A DNA stretch of 64,000 nt from assembly GCF_008704535.1 (NCBI RefSeq), contig NZ_CP023701.1, positions 1,798,001 through 1,862,000 of the forward strand. The letters run 5' to 3'. The position numbers and the translations under genes were made by a program. Below the pieces are notes generated by a model. It did not search any database. It saw only the letters and a list, made by a program, of their open reading frames with translations, and was not told the origin of the DNA. This document shows positions 38,192 to 46,113 of this stretch, piece by piece. Each line of letters begins with the position of its first letter. The first letter of the stretch is position 1. Origin of the DNA: Streptomyces subrutilus (GTDB lineage: Bacteria; Actinomycetota; Actinomycetes; Streptomycetales; Streptomycetaceae).

Positions 38192-39178
38192 GTGGACGGG
38201 TTGCTGGGTGCCATAGGCCTGGACGAGGGCCAGGAGTCGGCCTACCGCGCGCTGGTGGCGCTGGGCGCGGCGGAGGTCCCCGACCTCGCGCACCGGCTGA
38301 CCCTGCCGGTGCCGCAGACCGAGCGGACCCTGCGGCACCTGGAGCGGCACGGACTGGCGGCCCAGTCCTCGGCGCGGCCGGGCCGGTGGGTGGCGGCGCC
38401 GCCGGGGGTGGCCCTGGGCGCCCTGCTGACGCAGCAGCGGCACGAGCTGGAGCAGGCGGAGCTGGCGGCGGTGCTGCTGGCGGAGGAGTACCGGGCGGAG
38501 GCGGACGAGCCGGCCGTGCACGACCTGGTGGAGGTGGTGCAGGGTGCGAGCGCCGTCGCGCACCGATTCCACCAGCTCCAGCTGGGCGCGGCGGAGGAGG
38601 TGTGCGCGCTGGTCAGCGGCCGTCCGCAGGTGGTGACGGGCACCGAGAACGAGGCGGAGGAGCGGGCCTCGGTGCGCGGGGTCGACTACCGGGTGGTGAT
38701 CGAGCGGGAGGTGCTGGCCCTGCCGCGCGGCATCCGGGAGGCGTCGACGGCGCTGGCCCGCGGCGAGCGGGTGCGGGTGACGGGCCAGGTCCCGACGAAG
38801 CTGGTGATAGCGGACCGGACGCTCGCCATGGTGCCGCTGACCTCGCGGGGCGCGGAGCCGGCGGCGCTGGTGGTGCACGCGTCGGGGCTGCTGGAGTCGC
38901 TGACGGGCCTGTTCGAGGCGGTGTGGCGGGAGTCGCTGCCGCTGCTGCTGGGCACGTCGGGGGCGGCCGAGGAGTCCGACGGCGGCCCCGACGCGACGGA
39001 CCTGGAAATCCTCACCCTGCTGCTGGCGGGACTGACGGACGCGAGCGTCGCCAAGCACCTGGAGCTGGGCCTGCGCACGGTGCAGCGGCGGGTCAAGGGG
39101 CTGATGGAGCTGGCGGGGGTCACGACCCGGCTCCAGCTGGGTTGGCACGCGTACGAGCGGGGCTGGGTGGCCCGATAG
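38192..39178 (+). CDS. Helix-turn-helix regulator with TrmB-like N-terminus and LuxR-type C-terminus
   Basis: A regulator of about 328 residues. The N-terminus resembles the TrmB winged helix (AIGLDEGQESAYRALVALGAAEVPDLAHRL with a recognition segment VPQTERTLRHLERHG). The C-terminus is a LuxR-type helix-turn-helix (DLEILTLLLAGLTDASVAKHLELGLRTVQRRVKGLMELAGV). No receiver or kinase domain is present, and the middle part may bind a ligand. The GTG at 38192 or 38186 is a likely start; longer in-frame versions exist. It is divergent from the secreted subtilase, which may be its target. Confidence 0.8.
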   Translation: MDGLLGAIGLDEGQESAYRALVALGAAEVPDLAHRLTLPVPQTERTLRHLERHGLAAQSSARPGRWVAAPPGVALGALLTQQRHELEQAELAAVLLAEEYRAEADEPAVHDLVEVVQGASAVAHRFHQLQLGAAEEVCALVSGRPQVVTGTENEAEERASVRGVDYRVVIEREVLALPRGIREASTALARGERVRVTGQVPTKLVIADRTLAMVPLTSRGAEPAALVVHASGLLESLTGLFEAVWRESLPLLLGTSGAAEESDGGPDATDLEILTLLLAGLTDASVAKHLELGLRTVQRRVKGLMELAGVTTRLQLGWHAYERGWVAR

Positions 39179-39202
39179 CCGCGGGTCGGTCAGGCTGGGC
39201 AG

Positions 39203-39688
39203 ATGGAACTGCCGCAGCTGCTGCTGGTGGGACTGGTGCTGCTGCTCGGGGTGGTGGGGGTCATGATCCCCGGTGTGCCCGGCACGTGGCTGGTGTGGGC
39301 GGGGCTGATGTGGTGGGCCCTGCACGAGCAGTCGACCCCGGCGTGGACGCTGCTGGTGGCGGCGACGGCCCTGCTGCTGGTGGTCCAGGTGGTCACGTGG
39401 CTGCTGCCGCCGCGCCGGCTGCGGGGTGCGGGGGTCACGACCCGGATGGCGGTGTGCGCGGGCGCCGGGGCGGTGCTGGGGTTCGTCCTGGTGCCGGTGG
39501 TGGGCGCGGTCCCGGGGTTCGTGGGCGGTGTCTACCTGTGCGAGCGGCTGCGCCTGGGGACCCACGGGGAGGCGCGGGCCTCGGTGCGGGCGGTGATGCG
39601 GGCAGTGGGCACCAGCGTGCTCGTCGAGCTGTTCGGGTGCCTGCTGGTGGTGGGGGCGTGGCTGGGCATGGTGGTGGCGGGGACGTAG
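39203..39688 (+). CDS. DUF456 membrane protein
   Basis: A 161-residue protein with four to five hydrophobic segments and glycine-rich turns (LLLGVVGVMIPGVPGTWLVWAG, VLGFVLVPVVGAVPGFVGGVYLCERL). These features match DUF456, a family of small bacterial membrane proteins of unknown function. It starts 24 bases after the regulator stop and is probably cotranscribed with it. Confidence 0.85.
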   Translation: MELPQLLLVGLVLLLGVVGVMIPGVPGTWLVWAGLMWWALHEQSTPAWTLLVAATALLLVVQVVTWLLPPRRLRGAGVTTRMAVCAGAGAVLGFVLVPVVGAVPGFVGGVYLCERLRLGTHGEARASVRAVMRAVGTSVLVELFGCLLVVGAWLGMVVAGT

Positions 39689-39858
39689 GCCGCGGGTCGC
39701 CGGCGGCGCGGGCCGGGACCGCGGCGCGGCCCGGAGTCGGGTGTTCGCCCGGGGGCCGGACGACGGCCCCCTAGGTGCTGTTGCAAGCCCATCGCACCTG
39801 TTCACAGGGTGTACGACCGCTGTAGCCGCAATCGGATCGGTGTGCCACATTGGGCCGC

Positions 39859-40998
39859 ATGGCGGGTCACGGGCACGACCACGACGGACGACACCACGCG
39901 CACCGCGACGGGCACGGGCACGGCGACGGACACGGCCGCGCACGGGGCGACGGCCGCGGCGACGGCCCAGTACACGAGCACGGGCACGGCCGGAGCAGGG
40001 CCCGGGACCGGCTGGCGCATCTGCTCGCCCCGCACAGCCATCACGCGGGCGACAAGGTCGACGCGGCCATGGAGACCTCGCGCGAGGGCATGCGCACGCT
40101 GTGGGCCTCCCTCGTCGTCCTCGGGCTGACCACCGCCGTGCAGGTGGTGATCGTCGTGCTGTCCGGGTCGGTGGCGCTGCTCGGCGACACGGTCCACAAC
40201 GCCGCCGACGCGCTGACGGCCGTGCCGCTGGGCATCGCCTTCCTCCTCGGGCGGCGGGCGGCGAACCGCCGCTACACCTACGGGTACGGCCGCGCCGAGG
40301 ACCTGGCCGGCATCGTCATCGTGGCGACCATCGCGGCCTCCGCGGCCCTGACCGCCTGGATGGCGGTGGACCGGCTGCTCCACCCCCGCGACATCACCCA
40401 CCTGTGGGCGGTCTGCGGCGCGGCGCTCGCCGGCTTCGCGGGCAACGAATGGGTCGCCCGGCTGCGCATCCGCACCGGCCGCCGGATCGGCTCGGCGGCG
40501 CTGGTCGCCGACGGACTGCACGCCCGTACCGACGGCTTCACCTCGCTCGCCGTGCTGCTCGGCGCGGCGGGCGCGGCACTGGGCTGGCGGGCGGCCGACC
40601 CGGTGGTCGGCCTGCTGATCACCGTGGCGATCCTGCTGGTCCTGGCGAACGCGGCCCGCGAGGTCTTCCGGCGGCTGATGGACTCGGTCGACCCCGCGCT
40701 GGTGGACGCGGCGGAGGCGGCGCTGCGCGGGGTGCCGGGCGTCCTGGACGTGGGGCAGGTGCGGATGCGGTGGATCGGCCACGCGCTGCGGGCCGAGGCG
40801 GACATCGTGGTCGACCCCGACCTGACGGTGGTCCGGGCCCACGCCCTGGCGGTGGCCGCCGAGCACGCCCTGATCCACGCGGTGCCCCGGCTGACGGCCG
40901 CGACCGTCCACACCGACCACGCCCCGGCCCCGGGCACCGACCCCCACACGCTCCTGTCCCACCACGTCCACCCCCCGGCGCTCCGCACCGGTGCCTGA
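39859..40998 (+). CDS. Cation diffusion facilitator with His-rich N-terminus
   Basis: A 379-residue divalent-metal/proton antiporter of the CDF family. Two HxxxD metal-site motifs are visible: GDTVHNAADAL in TM2 and DGLHARTDGF in TM5. Six membrane segments and a C-terminal cytoplasmic ferredoxin-like domain (VPGVLDVGQVRMRWIGHALRAEADI) complete the fold. The first 62 residues contain 16 histidines in HxH and HDH arrangements and may bind metal before export; the C-terminus is also His-rich. Zinc, cobalt or nickel are plausible substrates. The start at 39859 has no clear Shine-Dalgarno sequence. Confidence 0.92.
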   Translation: MAGHGHDHDGRHHAHRDGHGHGDGHGRARGDGRGDGPVHEHGHGRSRARDRLAHLLAPHSHHAGDKVDAAMETSREGMRTLWASLVVLGLTTAVQVVIVVLSGSVALLGDTVHNAADALTAVPLGIAFLLGRRAANRRYTYGYGRAEDLAGIVIVATIAASAALTAWMAVDRLLHPRDITHLWAVCGAALAGFAGNEWVARLRIRTGRRIGSAALVADGLHARTDGFTSLAVLLGAAGAALGWRAADPVVGLLITVAILLVLANAAREVFRRLMDSVDPALVDAAEAALRGVPGVLDVGQVRMRWIGHALRAEADIVVDPDLTVVRAHALAVAAEHALIHAVPRLTAATVHTDHAPAPGTDPHTLLSHHVHPPALRTGA

Positions 40999-41044
40999 CC
41001 CGCCGTACGGGACGGCGTGCGGGCCCTTACGGGCCTACGGGGCG

Positions 41045-42697
41045 TCAGCCCTCCCGGCCGCGGTCCGGCACGGCGCGGGTCGCGCGGGCGGGTGCGGGCA
41101 GCAGGACGCCGGGGTTGAGGATGCCGGCCGGGTCGAGGGCGGCCTTGGCGGCGGTGAGGGCCGCGGCGAACGGGTCCGGGCGCTGGGCGTCGTACCAGGG
41201 GCGGTGGTCCCGGCCGACGGCGTGGTGGTGGGTGATCGTGCCGCCGTGCGCCGACAGGGCCTCGGACACGGCCGTCTTGATGTCGTCCCACTGGGCGACG
41301 GTGCTGCCCCAGCGGCCGGCCGCGTAGACCCCGAAGTACGGGGCCGGGCCGTCCGGGTAGACGTGGGTGAAGCGGCAGGTCACCACCCCTTCGGCGCCGG
41401 TGGCGCGGCGGATCGCGTGCCGGGCCGCCTCGGTGACGGCCTGGTGCAGGGCGTCGAACCGGTCCCAGGTGCAGGCGGTTTCGAAGGTTTCGGCGATGAG
41501 CGCGTGCCGGGCCAGCGCGTCGCGCTGGTAGGGCATCCGCAGGAAGGACGAGCGCCACGCGTCCGCGTCGCCCCCGGCGCCCCGGTCCTGCGCCGTGCCG
41601 GCGTCGTCGGACGACCGGGCGAGGTCGGCGGACGGTTCGCCGCCGTGCGCGCGGCACAGTTCCACGGCCCGCTCCAGCGCCGCGCCCACCGGGTGGTCCG
41701 CCGACTCGAAGCCGAGGACCAGCACGCCCCCGCCGACGGCGACCCCCGCGTTGACCAGCGCCTCCGCCGCGTCGAGCAGTCGGCAGTCCGCCGGGGCCAG
41801 CCCGCTCTGCGCGACGGCCCGGGTGGCGGCGACGGCGGCGCCCCAGTCGGCGAAGCGCACGGAGGTCCGCGCCCGCCACCGGGGGCGCGGGCGCAGCCGC
41901 ATCCAGGCCTCGGTGATGATGCCGAGCGTGCCCTCGCTGCCGAGGAACAGCCGGTCGGGGGAAGGTCCCGCGCCCGAGCCGGGCAGCCGCCGCGAGGCGC
42001 TGGTCCCGGCGGGCGTGACCACGCGCAGCGATTCGACGAAGTCGTCGATGTGCGTGTGCAGGGTGGCGTAGTGGCCCGCCGCGCGCGTGGCCAGCCAGCC
42101 GCCCAGGGTGGAGAACTGGAAGGACTGCGGGAAGTGGCGCAGGGTCAGCCCGTGCGGCCGGAGCTGGTCCTCCAGGTGCGGGCCGAAGACCCCGGCCTGG
42201 ATCCGGGCCGCCCGGCTCACCGGGTCGACCTCCAGCACCCGGTCCAGCCGCGCGAGGTCGAGGGTGACCACCGCGCGCCCGTCGTCGAACCGCGGCTCGA
42301 CCCCGCCGACCACCGAACTCCCCCCGCCGTAGGGGATGGCGGCGATGCCCTCGCGGCCGCACCAGTCGAGCAGGTCCACGAGGTCGTCCTCGGTGCGCGG
42401 GCGGGCGACGAGGTCCGGTACGCGGGGCAGGTGTCCGTGCAGGTTGCGCACCACGTCCCGGAACGCCTTGCCGTGCGCGTGCCCGGCCCGGTCGGCGGGA
42501 TCGGCGGAGCACAGGCGGGCGAGGGAGGCGGGAGGGTTCGCCCGGGGCCGGGGCAGGCCGAGCGCGCCGACGGCGGGCGGCGCGTGGTCGGTCAGCTCTC
42601 CGGGCACCAGCGTCCGGGCCCGGGCCAGCAGGGTGTCCAACTCGGCTCCGCGCACCGCGTCCTCGACGGTTCCCCAACCCCACCACGACCGTGTCAT
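41045..42697 (-). CDS. FAD-binding oxidase, alkyldihydroxyacetonephosphate synthase-like
   Basis: A 550-residue flavoenzyme of the vanillyl-alcohol oxidase/AGPS family. The FAD PP-loop is IPYGGGSSVVGGV near residue 135, with FQFSTLGGWLATRAAGH and GSEGTLGIITEAWMRLRP further on. THHHAVGRDHRPWY near the C-terminus is the His-rich active-site motif seen in AGPS. Known members exchange an acyl for an alkyl group in ether-lipid synthesis; bacterial relatives may differ. The ATG at 42697 has GAGGGAG five bases upstream. It is divergent from the TetR gene, which likely controls it. Confidence 0.85.
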   Translation of the reverse strand: MTRSWWGWGTVEDAVRGAELDTLLARARTLVPGELTDHAPPAVGALGLPRPRANPPASLARLCSADPADRAGHAHGKAFRDVVRNLHGHLPRVPDLVARPRTEDDLVDLLDWCGREGIAAIPYGGGSSVVGGVEPRFDDGRAVVTLDLARLDRVLEVDPVSRAARIQAGVFGPHLEDQLRPHGLTLRHFPQSFQFSTLGGWLATRAAGHYATLHTHIDDFVESLRVVTPAGTSASRRLPGSGAGPSPDRLFLGSEGTLGIITEAWMRLRPRPRWRARTSVRFADWGAAVAATRAVAQSGLAPADCRLLDAAEALVNAGVAVGGGVLVLGFESADHPVGAALERAVELCRAHGGEPSADLARSSDDAGTAQDRGAGGDADAWRSSFLRMPYQRDALARHALIAETFETACTWDRFDALHQAVTEAARHAIRRATGAEGVVTCRFTHVYPDGPAPYFGVYAAGRWGSTVAQWDDIKTAVSEALSAHGGTITHHHAVGRDHRPWYDAQRPDPFAAALTAAKAALDPAGILNPGVLLPAPARATRAVPDRGREG

Positions 42698-42714
42698 CAC
42701 CACTCCCTCAGAAT

Positions 42715-42743
42715 TGACTGCTGGGTAACTTACCCATGAGTCA
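42715..42743. promoter_or_regulatory. 29-base palindromic TetR-type operator
   Basis: TGACT-gc-TGGGTAA-c-TTACCCA-tg-AGTCA is symmetric over 29 bases apart from two central-flank positions on each side; the inner 15 bases (42722-42736) are a perfect palindrome. It lies between the divergent AGPS-like gene (start 42697) and the TetR gene (start 42766), where it can control both. Confidence 0.8.
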
Positions 42744-42765
42744 CCCCTTGGACTAGGGTTCCGGC

Positions 42766-43362
42766 GTGAGCAGAGCCGGTACGAAGGGCGTCTCCCGCGC
42801 CGAACGGGAGCAGCAGATCCTCGCCGTGGCGATCGAGGAGTTCGGACGGCGCGGCCACGCCCGCGCGTCCGTCGCCGACATCGCCGCCCGCGCCGGGATC
42901 TCCAAACCGCTGGTCTACGGCTACTTCGACTCCAAGGACGGCCTGTACCTGGCCTGCCTGCACCACGTCGGCCGCCTGCTGGTGGACGCCGTGGCCGCGG
43001 CCCGGACCCACGAGGGCTCGCCCCGGCACGCGCTCGACACCCTGGCCGCGGTCTTCACCGCGATCGACGGGTGCCGGTACGCCTGGTCCCTGCTCTACGA
43101 CCCCACCCTGCCGCCCGCCGGCCCGGTCCACGACACGGCGCACCACTACCGGGGGCGGCTCGCGGGCATGGGCGCGGCGGGCAGCGCCCGGCTCCTGGCC
43201 GCGGCGGGCCACCGCGATCCGCTGGACCACGCGTTCCTCGACCACCTCTGGCAGTACACCGTCACCGCCGTGATGCGCTGGTGGATCGACCACCCCGAGC
43301 AGTCGCCGGCCGACATGGCGGCCCGCTCGGCCCGGGTGCTCGGCGCCCTGGGACCCCGCTGA
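42766..43362 (+). CDS. TetR family transcriptional regulator
   Basis: A 198-residue repressor-type protein. The N-terminal helix-turn-helix is intact: REQQILAVAIEEFGRRGHARASVADIAARAGISKPLVYGYFDSKDGLY. The remaining helices form a ligand-binding domain (WQYTVTAVMRWWIDHPEQSP). It is divergent from the AGPS-like flavoenzyme with a palindrome in between, so autoregulation and control of that gene are expected. The regulator's ligand is unknown. GTG start. Confidence 0.92.
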   Translation: MSRAGTKGVSRAEREQQILAVAIEEFGRRGHARASVADIAARAGISKPLVYGYFDSKDGLYLACLHHVGRLLVDAVAAARTHEGSPRHALDTLAAVFTAIDGCRYAWSLLYDPTLPPAGPVHDTAHHYRGRLAGMGAAGSARLLAAAGHRDPLDHAFLDHLWQYTVTAVMRWWIDHPEQSPADMAARSARVLGALGPR

Positions 43363-43440
43363 CGGCCCGCCGCGCGCGGACGGCGTACGCGCGCGGCGGG
43401 CCGGGCCCGCGGGCCGGACGGCGCGGACGCCGTCCGGCCC
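43363..43440. terminator. Two tandem hairpins between tetR-type gene and rsgA
   Basis: The first hairpin (43363-43403) has a perfect 15-pair stem and an 11-base loop. The second (43411-43440) has a perfect 13-pair stem and a four-base loop. They fill the space between two convergent genes and can act as a bidirectional terminator. Confidence 0.75.
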
Positions 43441-43461
43441 ACCGCGACGGCGGCGGCCCGG

Positions 43462-44589
43462 CTACGCCCGCCCGGTGCGCTTGGCCGCGTAGTTGGCGCG
43501 TCCCTCCGCCGACTTCAGGCGCCAGTCGCGGCGGATCTCCGAGCGCAGCCGGGCATCGGTCTTGGCGACGATCCGCCGGTTCTCCCGCAGCAGCTTGCGG
43601 TAGCTCTCCAGCCGCCGCTCGGGCAGCTCGCCCGAGTCCAGGGCCGCCAGGACCGCGCACCCCGGCTCCGCCTCGTGCGCGCAGTCGTGGAAGCGGCAGC
43701 GGCGGGCGTACTCCTCGATCTCGGCGAAGACCTGGCCGACTCCGGTCCCGGCGTCCCACAGCCCCACGCCCCGCAGCCCCGGGGTGTCGATCAGGACGCC
43801 GCCGCCGGGCAGGGCGAGCAGGTTGCGGGTGGTGGTCGTGTGGCGGCCCTTGCCGTCGGCCTCCCGGGTCTGGCGGACCTCCATCACGTCGGCCCCGAGC
43901 AGGGCGTTGGCCAGGGTGGACTTGCCGGCGCCCGAGATGCCGAGCAGCACGCCGGTGCCGTCCGCGACGACGGCGGACAGGACGTCGGTGCCCTCGCCCG
44001 TGTGGGAGGAGACGGTGAGGACCTGGACGCCCGGCGCGGCCGTCTCCACGTCCCGTACCAGGTGCGCGAGGGTGGCCGGGTCCGCGACCAGGTCCGCCTT
44101 GGTGAGGACGACCAGGGGTTGCGCACCCGATTCCCAGGCCAGCGCCAGGAAGCGCTCGACGCGCCCCAGGTCGAGTTCGACGGCGAGGGAGACGGCGATG
44201 ACCGCGTGGTCCACGTTGGCGGCGAGGATCTGCCCCTCGGACCGCTGGGAGGAGGTGGACCGCACGAAGGCGGTCCGGCGCGGCAGGTACGCCTTCACGT
44301 AGCGCGGGTTGCCGGACGCCTCCACGGCGGCCCAGTCACCGGTGCAGATGACGCGGAGCGGGTCGTGCGGGGTGACGAAGGCGGTGTCGGCGCGGACCGG
44401 ACCGGCCTCGGTGACCAGGTCGCACTGCCCGCGGTCGACCCGGACGACCCGGCCGGGCAGCAGGCCCTGCGCGGCGTACGGGCGGAACTCGGCCTGCCAC
44501 GCCGCGTCCCAGCCGTAGGGGGCGAGGACGTGCGGCTGCGACGGGAGGGAGGACGCGGAGGACGACGGGGAGGAAGCGGAGAAAGACAA
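43462..44589 (-). CDS. rsgA: Ribosome small subunit-dependent GTPase A
   Basis: A circularly permuted GTPase of about 375 residues that checks late 30S subunit assembly. An OB-fold N-terminal domain (GRVVRVDRGQCDLVTEAGP) is followed by the permuted G domain: TKADLV (G4), then GISGAGKSTLANALLG (G1) and LIDTPGLRGVGLW (G3). A C-terminal zinc site has CRFHDCAHEAEPGC. The proposed TTG start at 44589 has GAAGGG six bases upstream but lies inside an AAGGG/CCCTT hairpin; a GTG at 44622 is an alternative. A small ORF precedes it. Confidence 0.88.
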   Translation of the reverse strand: MSFSASSPSSSASSLPSQPHVLAPYGWDAAWQAEFRPYAAQGLLPGRVVRVDRGQCDLVTEAGPVRADTAFVTPHDPLRVICTGDWAAVEASGNPRYVKAYLPRRTAFVRSTSSQRSEGQILAANVDHAVIAVSLAVELDLGRVERFLALAWESGAQPLVVLTKADLVADPATLAHLVRDVETAAPGVQVLTVSSHTGEGTDVLSAVVADGTGVLLGISGAGKSTLANALLGADVMEVRQTREADGKGRHTTTTRNLLALPGGGVLIDTPGLRGVGLWDAGTGVGQVFAEIEEYARRCRFHDCAHEAEPGCAVLAALDSGELPERRLESYRKLLRENRRIVAKTDARLRSEIRRDWRLKSAEGRANYAAKRTGRA

Positions 44590-44619
44590 GGGGAACCCTT
44601 CACAGGGTGGCCCCGGCGG

Positions 44620-44636
44620 CACGCGCCGAGCGCGTG
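44620..44636 (-). promoter_or_regulatory. Stem-loop between small ORF and rsgA
   Basis: CACGCGC-TCG-GCGCGTG forms a perfect seven-pair stem. A second small hairpin, AAGGG-gaa-CCCTT (44588-44600), covers the presumed rsgA ribosome binding site and start. Together they could attenuate or mask rsgA translation. Confidence 0.4.
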
Positions 44637-44649
44637 GAGGTCTGTGGGG

Positions 44650-44721
44650 TCAGCCGGGGACCACGGTGGTGGCATCGATGGTCTTCTGAGTGCGGGCAGC
44701 GCCCTGCGCGACGACAGTCAT
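44650..44721 (-). CDS. Possible 23-residue leader peptide upstream of rsgA
   Basis: A short ORF reads MTVVAQGAARTQKTIDATTVVPG (broken at the family-free middle; shown here as its ends MTVVAQG and TTVVPG). GGAGGTGA lies about eight bases before the ATG, much stronger than the site of rsgA itself. The stop is 60 bases before the proposed rsgA start. No family is recognised. It could be a leader peptide or a chance ORF. Confidence 0.4.
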   Translation of the reverse strand: MTVVAQGAARTQKTIDATTVVPG

Positions 44722-44927
44722 CAACGAACTCACCTCCGGGTCATGCACGGCCGGTCGTTCCGCACCGGTCGGCGGGAACGGGCTCACGCTAACAAGCCCC
44801 CGCCCGCCGCGGCCACTTCTTTTTTCCGGCCGGCAGCGCCATGCCCGGCCCGCCACGCCCGGCCCCGCCGCGCGCGGTGTCCGATGCGTCCAAGACGTCC
44901 GTGTCCGGCCCTGCCTAGCCTGCTGCC

Positions 44928-45353
44928 ATGACTCCACGACTCGACATGATCGGCATGGTCGTCTCCGACATGGCCGCCTCGCTCGCCTTCTACCGCCGCC
45001 TCGGCCTCGACGTCCCGCCCGGCGCCGAGCAACAGCCGCACGTCGAAGCCGCCCTGCCCGGCGGTCTGCGGATCGCCTGGGACACGGAGGAGGTGGTCCG
45101 CTCCTTCGACCCGGCGTGGACCCGCCCCTCGGGCGACGGCCGGCGCGACCTGGCCTTCCTGTGCGACTCCCCCGCCGCGGTGGACGCGCTGTACGCCGAG
45201 CTCACCGCGGCGGGCCACCCCGGGCACCTGAAGCCCTGGGACGCCTTCTGGGGACAGCGCTACGCCGTGGTCCTCGACCCGGACGGCTGCGGGGTCTCGC
45301 TCTTCGCACCGTCGGAGCCCGCGCCCGAGGCCGCGGCCGACCGCGCGGTGTAG
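44928..45353 (+). CDS. VOC (glyoxalase/bleomycin resistance) family protein
   Basis: A 141-residue protein with two beta-alpha-beta-beta-beta modules of the vicinal oxygen chelate fold (LDMIGMVVSDMAASLAFYRRLGLDVP and WGQRYAVVLDPDGCGVSLFAP). It is shorter on conserved metal ligands than glyoxalase I, so function is not assigned; a binding or resistance role is possible. Its 3' end overlaps the convergent AraC-type gene by 94 bases, an unusual tail-to-tail coding overlap. Confidence 0.88.
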   Translation: MTPRLDMIGMVVSDMAASLAFYRRLGLDVPPGAEQQPHVEAALPGGLRIAWDTEEVVRSFDPAWTRPSGDGRRDLAFLCDSPAAVDALYAELTAAGHPGHLKPWDAFWGQRYAVVLDPDGCGVSLFAPSEPAPEAAADRAV

Positions 45354-46018
45354 GCGCGCAGCGTGGTCCCGGCCAGGGCGCGCATCTCGCGGGCCAGGTG
45401 GGCCTGGTCGGCGTAGCCGGCCACGGCGGCCGCCTCGGCGTGGGCCGTGCCGGCCAGGACCAGCGCGAGGGCCCTGCGCAGCCGCAGGATGCGGCCGAGC
45501 GTGCGCGGGCCGTACCCGAAGGCGTCGAGCGAGCGGCGGTGCAGCCGGCGCTCGCCGAAACCGACCCCGGCGGCGACGGCGGCCACCGGCTGGCCCGCCC
45601 GGAGCCGGGCGGTGACCTCGGCGGCGAAGGGGTCGGGCGCCCCCGCCTCGGCGGCGCGGCGCGCGGCCAGGGCCTCCAGCCCGGCCCGCGGGTCCCCGTG
45701 GGCGGCGACGGCCCCGGTCAGCCGGCGCACCTCGCGGGCCGGCCACAGCTCGGCGAGCTCCACCCGCCGGTCCCGCAGGACGTGGGCGGGTACGCCCAGC
45801 AGCGCGGGCGCCGTGCCGGGCGCGAACCGGACCCCGGCGAAGGAGCCGCCCGCGACCTCGCCGGCGGGATGCGGGCCGGTGTCGGGCCCGGCGACCAGCA
45901 GCCGTCCGTCCGCCCACAACAGGTCCATGCACCCGTCGGGCAGCACCGGGCCGCCGGTGCCCGCGGCCCGCCACAGGACCGCTCCGGGCACGGCCGCCGA
46001 GCGCGCTTCCTCGTACAC
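45260..46018 (-). CDS. AraC family transcriptional regulator with DUF6597-like N-terminus
   Basis: A protein of about 252 residues. The N-terminal half (LPDGCMDLLWADGRLLVAGPDT, FAGVRFAPGTAPALLG) matches the DUF6597 sensor domain found before AraC helix-turn-helix pairs. The C-terminal half has FGERRLHRRSLDAFGYGPRTLGRILRLRRAL and AAVAGYADQAHLAREMRALAGTTL, the typical AraC DNA-binding helices. The GTG at 46018 is the likely start, although its Shine-Dalgarno sequence is weak. The last 30 codons overlap the VOC gene on the opposite strand. Confidence 0.82.
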   Translation of the reverse strand: MYEEARSAAVPGAVLWRAAGTGGPVLPDGCMDLLWADGRLLVAGPDTGPHPAGEVAGGSFAGVRFAPGTAPALLGVPAHVLRDRRVELAELWPAREVRRLTGAVAAHGDPRAGLEALAARRAAEAGAPDPFAAEVTARLRAGQPVAAVAAGVGFGERRLHRRSLDAFGYGPRTLGRILRLRRALALVLAGTAHAEAAAVAGYADQAHLAREMRALAGTTLRAYTARSAAASGAGSDGAKSETPQPSGSRTTA

Positions 46019-46053
46019 GGGGCCAGGGTAAGCCCGGGTCCGGCGCCTGTGCC

Positions 46054-46109
46054 GGGCCACCGGGCCACCGGGCCACCGGGCCGCCGGGCCGCCGGGCCGC
46101 CGGGCCGCC
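46054..46109. repeat. Tandem array of seven 8-base units
   Basis: Three copies of GGGCCACC are followed by four of GGGCCGCC, then a partial GGG. The array lies between the start of the AraC-type gene and the stop of the YihY gene. Such short GC-rich arrays can vary in copy number. Confidence 0.9.
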
Positions 46110-46113
46110 GGGG

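Noticed and set aside
38050..39774. 574-codon plus frame over the regulator and DUF456 genes
   Set aside because: Gly/Ala/Arg-rich overlap without domains; the regulator and DUF456 frames carry the family motifs.
46054..46109. CRISPR-like repeat
   Set aside because: Units are contiguous 8-mers with no spacers.
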